9,880 nucleotides of DNA. Origin: an uncultured bacterium. GTDB lineage: Bacteria; Cyanobacteriota; Vampirovibrionia; Gastranaerophilales; Gastranaerophilaceae. The DNA is taken from contig URYF01000058.1 of assembly GCA_900551965.1 (NCBI GenBank), forward strand, positions 1-9,880. Reading direction: 5' to 3'. Positions within the stretch are counted from its first letter, which is position 1. Each line of letters starts with the position of its first letter. Positions 7,237 through 9,880 of the stretch are shown piece by piece. The translations under genes and the position numbers were made by a program. The notes under the pieces were generated by a model. It was not told the DNA's origin, searched no databases, and saw nothing but the letters and a program-made list of their open reading frames with translations.

Positions 7237-7580
7237 AATACAGCTTCTTCAGCATCCTTTTTAGAACCTAGTAATCTGATGGTGTTTGCTCTGATAAAGA
7301 AAGATTCTCTTTCATTATTAGTTGTTTTATCAACCCATCTGTTGTTAGCAATAGAACCGTCAACAGCAACTAATCTGCCTTTTTTTACGTATTCTGCTGC
7401 AAATTCAGCCTGTTTGTCCCAGATTTCAATATTAAACCAGTCTGTTACTTCTGATTTTGTTTTTGAATCCCATCTGTTTACGGCAACAGAGAAATTAGCT
7501 TTGGTTTTGCCTGAGTCAAATGACTTAAAGCCTTCTGATGCATCTCTGCCGACTCTGCCTACAACTGTAACTGTGTTCAT
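7233..7580 (-). CDS. ssb: Single-stranded DNA-binding protein, short cyanobacterial-like form
   Basis: An OB-fold protein that coats single-stranded DNA during replication and repair. 115 residues from ATG 7580, which has AGAGGT 7 bases upstream; a TTG at 7598 in the same frame lies within the leader and ahead of that site, so it is rejected. Recognised segments are MNTVTVVGRVGRD, the FSVAVNRWDSK strand, TDWFNIEIWDKQAEFAAEYV, KKGRLVAVDGSI and IRANTIRLLGSKKDAEE. The WF-x-I-x-IW-x-KQA core and the GSK(R/K)DAE end are typical of cyanobacterial SSBs. It lacks the long Gly/Gln linker and acidic DDDIPF-like tip of E. coli SSB and ends in EEAVL, its stop overlapping the kinase start by 4 bases. Whether it is the main replicative SSB or a second copy cannot be told here. 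Confidence 0.9.
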   Translation of the reverse strand: MNTVTVVGRVGRDASEGFKSFDSGKTKANFSVAVNRWDSKTKSEVTDWFNIEIWDKQAEFAAEYVKKGRLVAVDGSIANNRWVDKTTNNERESFFIRANTIRLLGSKKDAEEAVL

Positions 7581-7606
7581 ATATCTTACCTCTTTCAATT
7601 TTAAAT

Positions 7607-7634
7607 ATTATACAAATTTTTTTTCTTACGTCAA
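7607..7634 (-). promoter_or_regulatory. Promoter of the ssb-kinase-pdxA operon
   Basis: On the minus strand, TTGACG (7629-7634) and a perfect TATAAT (7607-7612) are separated by 16 bases. Transcription would begin near 7600, leaving a leader of about 20 bases with the AGAGGT site before ATG 7580. The box starts within a few bases of the trpS stop, so ssb is transcribed independently, though with no clear terminator trpS read-through is also possible. Confidence 0.75.
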
Positions 7635-7635
7635 A

Positions 7636-8634
7636 TTAATACATTTTTATTAAACTTCTGACTTCTTTCAGAACGCTTTGAGCTTTTTCTCTGGCTTTGG
7701 CTGAACCATCTTTTATAATTTGTTCAACTTCATCAATATGTTCTTCGTAATATTTACGTTTTTCTCTGATTGGTGCAAGTTTTGCATTAATTCGTTCAGC
7801 AAGCTGGCGTTTACATTGGGCACAGCCTCTTAAACCTTTTTCACATTCACATTGAACCGTTGCAATTTCGTCTTCTGATCCGAAAATCTGCCAGTATTTG
7901 AATGCTACTTCACAATCCTGCGGGTGTCCCGGATCGTCTTTTCTGAGCCTTGAGCGGTCAGTTATTGCCGTCATAACCTTTTTAGCTGTTTCTTCTGCTG
8001 AATCTGATATTTTTATATCATTATGGAAAGATTTACCCATCTTGTTTCCGTCAAGCCCGCAGATTAAAGAGCAATTGTTAAGCAGCGGCTTTGCTTCGTG
8101 GAAAAATTCTCCGTAAAGGTTATTAAATCTTCTTGCAATATCTCTTGTAATTTCGATATGCGCCACCTGGTCAATTCCGACAGGTACATAGTCAGAATTA
8201 AACATCATAATATCTGAACTCATTAATACAGGATATCCCATAAGCCCGTAATTTATCTGAGAGCCCTGACCGTCTTTTGATTTAAGGATTTTTGCCATAT
8301 CTTTAAGGCAAGGATCTCTTTCAACCCAGTTTTGCGGAGTAATCATACCAAGGTAAATATTGAGTTCTGCAATCTCCGGAACCAGTGATTGAACATATAT
8401 GACAGACTTGTCCGGGTCAATTCCCGAAGCCAGCCAATCCATAACTACATCAAGTGTATTTTGTCTTAGATCTTCTGTTTTATCATATTTTGTAGTCAAA
8501 GCATGCCAGTCCGCAGCAAAGAAGTAACAATCGTATTTATCTTGCAGTTGAACCCAATTTTGAATAACCCCAAGATAATGACCCAGGTGTAATTTACCGG
8601 TGGGGCGCATGCCTGAAACTATAACTTCTTTCAT
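7636..8634 (-). CDS. trpS: Tryptophanyl-tRNA synthetase with 4Fe-4S-type cysteine motif
   Basis: A class I aminoacyl-tRNA synthetase that charges tRNA-Trp in the cytoplasm. 332 residues, normal for bacterial TrpRS. The ATP-binding signature is PTGKLHLGH (11-19, HLGH as the HIGH motif) and the KMSKS loop reads KMGKS (198-202). SGMRPTG at the start, DWHALTT (42-48), VERDPCLKD (104-112) and PVGIDQVAH (151-159) are family motifs. Cys241, Cys264, Cys271 and Cys274 are spaced C-x22-C-x6-C-x2-C, the arrangement that binds a 4Fe-4S cluster in Thermotoga maritima TrpRS; an extra Cys262 is nearby. The start ATG has AAAGGA 7 bases upstream. No T-box or Trp-rich leader is visible. The function is firm; the cluster is inferred from spacing. 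Confidence 0.95.
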   Translation of the reverse strand: MKEVIVSGMRPTGKLHLGHYLGVIQNWVQLQDKYDCYFFAADWHALTTKYDKTEDLRQNTLDVVMDWLASGIDPDKSVIYVQSLVPEIAELNIYLGMITPQNWVERDPCLKDMAKILKSKDGQGSQINYGLMGYPVLMSSDIMMFNSDYVPVGIDQVAHIEITRDIARRFNNLYGEFFHEAKPLLNNCSLICGLDGNKMGKSFHNDIKISDSAEETAKKVMTAITDRSRLRKDDPGHPQDCEVAFKYWQIFGSEDEIATVQCECEKGLRGCAQCKRQLAERINAKLAPIREKRKYYEEHIDEVEQIIKDGSAKAREKAQSVLKEVRSLIKMY

Positions 8635-8661
8635 AAAACAGTCCTTTCTATTACTTTAGAC

Positions 8662-8667
8662 ATTATA
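8662..8667 (-). promoter_or_regulatory. Probable -10 box of the trpS promoter
   Basis: A perfect TATAAT on the minus strand lies 27 bases before the trpS ATG and just downstream of the intrinsic terminator, where a new promoter is expected. The -35 is poor: AACAGT at a 17-base spacing or TTAAAC at 20. The call rests on the -10 and position only. Confidence 0.4.
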
Positions 8668-8733
8668 TAACAAAAGAATTCTGCACTGTTTAAGATTGAA
8701 ATATTGTAACAAATTTAATCAGATAAAAAGCAT

Positions 8734-8762
8734 AAAAAAAAGACCTTGTTAATACCAAGGCC
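8734..8762 (-). terminator. Rho-independent terminator
   Basis: On the minus strand GGCCTTG (8762-8756) pairs with CAAGGTC (8748-8742), a 7-bp stem with one G-T pair and a 7-base loop, followed directly by eight T residues (8741-8734). It would end transcription coming from the mlaE side, about 150 bases past the mlaE stop, and insulate trpS. Confidence 0.8.
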
Positions 8763-8787
8763 TATCCGTTTAAATAAGAAGAGAGAG

Positions 8788-8807
8788 CTTTATATATTTA
8801 TATAAAG
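8788..8807 (-). repeat. Perfect AT-rich inverted repeat (hairpin)
   Basis: CTTTATAT and ATATAAAG form an 8-bp perfect stem with a 4-base loop. Outside it, a GAGA/TCTC pair can extend the stem across small unpaired gaps. It has no T-run, so it is not a terminator. On the minus strand a TTGAGA box overlaps its entry side, 16 bases before TATAAA, so the repeat may instead be a fortuitous part of an AT-rich promoter. Confidence 0.4.
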
Positions 8808-8893
8808 TATTCTCAATCGAAAAAATTGCTAAATTTGTAGTGGTAAATTTACATAACTTAATAATTGGTTATCCAGAGTTGAGATTGATACGG

Positions 8894-8920
8894 TTGCATT
8901 GCAACTTCGCATTTATGCAA
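8894..8920 (-). repeat. Hairpin spanning the mlaE stop codon
   Basis: TTGCAT (8894-8899) pairs with ATGCAA (8915-8920), and inside it TGC/GCA (8900-8902 and 8909-8911) adds three pairs beyond a 3-base bulge, closing on a 6-base loop. The mlaE stop codon lies in this structure. There is no T-run after it, so any effect would be on mRNA stability or processing rather than termination. Confidence 0.35.
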
Positions 8921-9647
8921 TATAAAACACAAGGTTAATCAAAAAGTCTGCAACAAGCATATAAATCGTTGAAAGGATTGCTGCTTGAGTTGTTGAAGTT
9001 CCGACTTCTTTAGCACCGCCTTTTGTTTGATAGCCTTTTGTTGCGCAGACTAAAGCTATAAGTGCTCCAAAGATACAGGCTTTTAGCAAACTTATATAGA
9101 TATCTTTTGTTGACATCCAGGCCCAGGCAGAAGCCATATATCTTGACGGGTTAAGATTAATTGTACCCAATGATACAAACATTCCGCCAAGTATTCCGAT
9201 AAATTCAGCGATTAGTACAACCATAGGAACAGTAAGTGCTGCTGCAATTATTCTTGGGGTGAAATAGTAACCAACGGGATTGATTTTAAGGGTTTTAATC
9301 GCATCAACTTGAGAGGTAACCTGCATATTTGCAATTTCTGCAGAAATTGCGGTGCCTGCTCTTGCACCTATGGCTAAGGCGACAAACCCCGGAGCAATTT
9401 CTCTTATCATAACAACCGCAATAGTGCCGCCAATATAGGTTTCAGCACCTGTTAAAAGAAATTCTTTAGAAACCTGGATAGCGATAACTGCCGCTGATAT
9501 GAATGCAATAACAAGTGATATCGGTAATGAATCGTAACTTATGGCAGCAGCTTGCGAGACTACTGTTCTAAATTTAACGTTTCCTCCGAAAAGATATTTA
9601 AAACATTCTATAAGGTTTTGAACGCATAATCCTAAAAATTTAATCAA
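8913..9647 (-). CDS. MlaE/YrbE-family ABC transporter permease (lipid transport; Ycf63-like)
   Basis: An inner-membrane permease of the type that moves phospholipids or related lipids between the inner membrane and outer envelope, working with an ATPase and an MCE-domain protein. 244 residues, close to the family's 245-260. It opens with an amphipathic stretch, then the YDSLPISLVIAF helix (about 38-60). The conserved core REIAPGFVALAIGARAGTAI (82-101), AEIANMQVTSQVDAIKTL and NPVGYYFTPRII follow, then helices near 135-160, 185-203 and 222-242, with the late K-G-Y-x-T-x-G-G-A-x-x-V-G-x-x-T-T signature. The start is a TTG at 9647-9645 with AAGGGG (9655-9660) 7 bases upstream; no in-frame ATG gives the full first segment. 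No ATPase or MCE gene is adjacent on the visible side, so its partners must be elsewhere or beyond the protease gene. Confidence 0.88.
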   Translation of the reverse strand: MIKFLGLCVQNLIECFKYLFGGNVKFRTVVSQAAAISYDSLPISLVIAFISAAVIAIQVSKEFLLTGAETYIGGTIAVVMIREIAPGFVALAIGARAGTAISAEIANMQVTSQVDAIKTLKINPVGYYFTPRIIAAALTVPMVVLIAEFIGILGGMFVSLGTINLNPSRYMASAWAWMSTKDIYISLLKACIFGALIALVCATKGYQTKGGAKEVGTSTTQAAILSTIYMLVADFLINLVFYIA

Positions 9648-9684
9648 GTTTTTGCCCCTTCATCTTATTCCATGAATATATCAT

Positions 9685-9713
9685 AAAAAAGATTTTAGTG
9701 CCTGAATTAAATC
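9685..9713 (-). terminator. Possible weak terminator after the protease gene
   Basis: On the minus strand GATTT (9713-9709) can pair with AAATC (9695-9691) across a 13-base loop, followed by six T residues (9690-9685). The stem is short and AT-rich, so termination would be inefficient. It lies between the protease stop and the mlaE ribosome site. Confidence 0.3.
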
Positions 9714-9717
9714 CGGA

Positions 9718-9880
9718 TTATTTTCTTTTTTGAGTTTGTGAAATTTTATTTTTATCAACTGTTGCGATAAATTTTATAGCTTCATTAGAAGGAATGGCAA
9801 AGCCTATACCTATATTTGAAATATTATGATCAGGATTGTAGATAGATTGGCTAATTCCGATAACCTGCCCTGTTGAATTT
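9718..9880 (-). CDS. HtrA/Deg-like trypsin-type serine protease, C-terminal end (partial)
   Basis: 53 codons and a TAA are visible; the 5' part lies beyond the right edge. The segment begins NSTGQVIGIS and continues to NIGIGFAIPSNEAIKFI (22-38). This matches the end of the protease domain of the HtrA/DegP/Deg family, where an N-x-x-G-x-V-I-G-I strand follows the catalytic Ser region and G-F-A-I-P-x-x closes the domain. Only about 15 polar, lysine-rich residues (ending KISQTQKRK) follow, so there is no room for the usual PDZ domain. The catalytic triad is outside the window. Deg proteases normally act in the periplasm or thylakoid lumen on misfolded proteins; location cannot be judged here. 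Confidence 0.75.
   Translation of the reverse strand, partial: NSTGQVIGISQSIYNPDHNISNIGIGFAIPSNEAIKFIATVDKNKISQTQKRK

Noticed and set aside
7279..7653. A 124-codon plus-strand frame opposite ssb.
   Set aside because: It is antisense to a clear SSB gene, has no family features and no convincing ribosome site.
8829..8912. A 27-codon open frame on the minus strand starting right at the mlaE stop (TAAATG).
   Set aside because: It has no ribosome site, lies in the hairpin region and has no recognisable sequence. It also lacks the Trp codons expected of a leader peptide for the trpS gene further on.
8635..8912. A possible T-box or Trp attenuator ahead of trpS.
   Set aside because: There is no T-box core sequence, no run of Trp codons and no antiterminator partner for the terminator hairpin. 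The -10 box lies after the terminator, so the terminator more likely ends the upstream transcript.

Overview
The window is AT-rich and gene-dense, and appears to come from a bacterial chromosome. The best taxonomic clue is the single-stranded DNA-binding protein. Its core and its Gly-Ser-Lys-Lys-Asp-Ala-Glu end look like the short SSB of Cyanobacteria, and an MlaE/Ycf63-type permease is also present. With the low GC and no photosynthesis genes in view, this suggests a non-photosynthetic cyanobacterial relative (Melainabacteria/Gastranaerophilales type). That placement is an inference.

Layout: a small winged-helix protein lies at the left edge on the minus strand (1-220, last codons cut off). 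It is divergent from a two-gene plus-strand operon (366-4923). The first gene encodes a protein of about 1,300 residues with two superfamily-1 helicase modules in tandem: a degenerate N-terminal one and an intact C-terminal one. The second gene, overlapping by 8 bases, encodes a small RecB/AddB-type nuclease with a likely Fe-S cysteine set. Together they look like AddAB/AdnAB recombination machinery divided differently: both helicase modules in one chain and a single nuclease in another.

The rest of the window is on the minus strand. Read in the direction of transcription (right to left) it holds the end of an HtrA/Deg-type serine protease (9718-9880), an MlaE-family lipid-transport permease (8913-9647), a structured non-coding stretch ending in an intrinsic terminator (8734-8912), tryptophanyl-tRNA synthetase with a Thermotoga-type 4Fe-4S cysteine spacing (7636-8634), and then an operon with its own near-consensus promoter. 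That operon is ssb, a DUF1537-family acid-sugar kinase, and a PdxA-family dehydrogenase. The ssb stop overlaps the kinase start, and the kinase and PdxA genes are 4 bases apart, so translation is probably coupled.

The kinase and PdxA pair is known elsewhere as a route from four-carbon acid sugars (threonate/erythronate) to dihydroxyacetone phosphate. A role in vitamin B6 synthesis is the alternative. A 62-base GC-rich spacer (4924-4985) separates the convergent nuclease and pdxA genes. I see no tRNA, rRNA, CRISPR array or insertion sequence.
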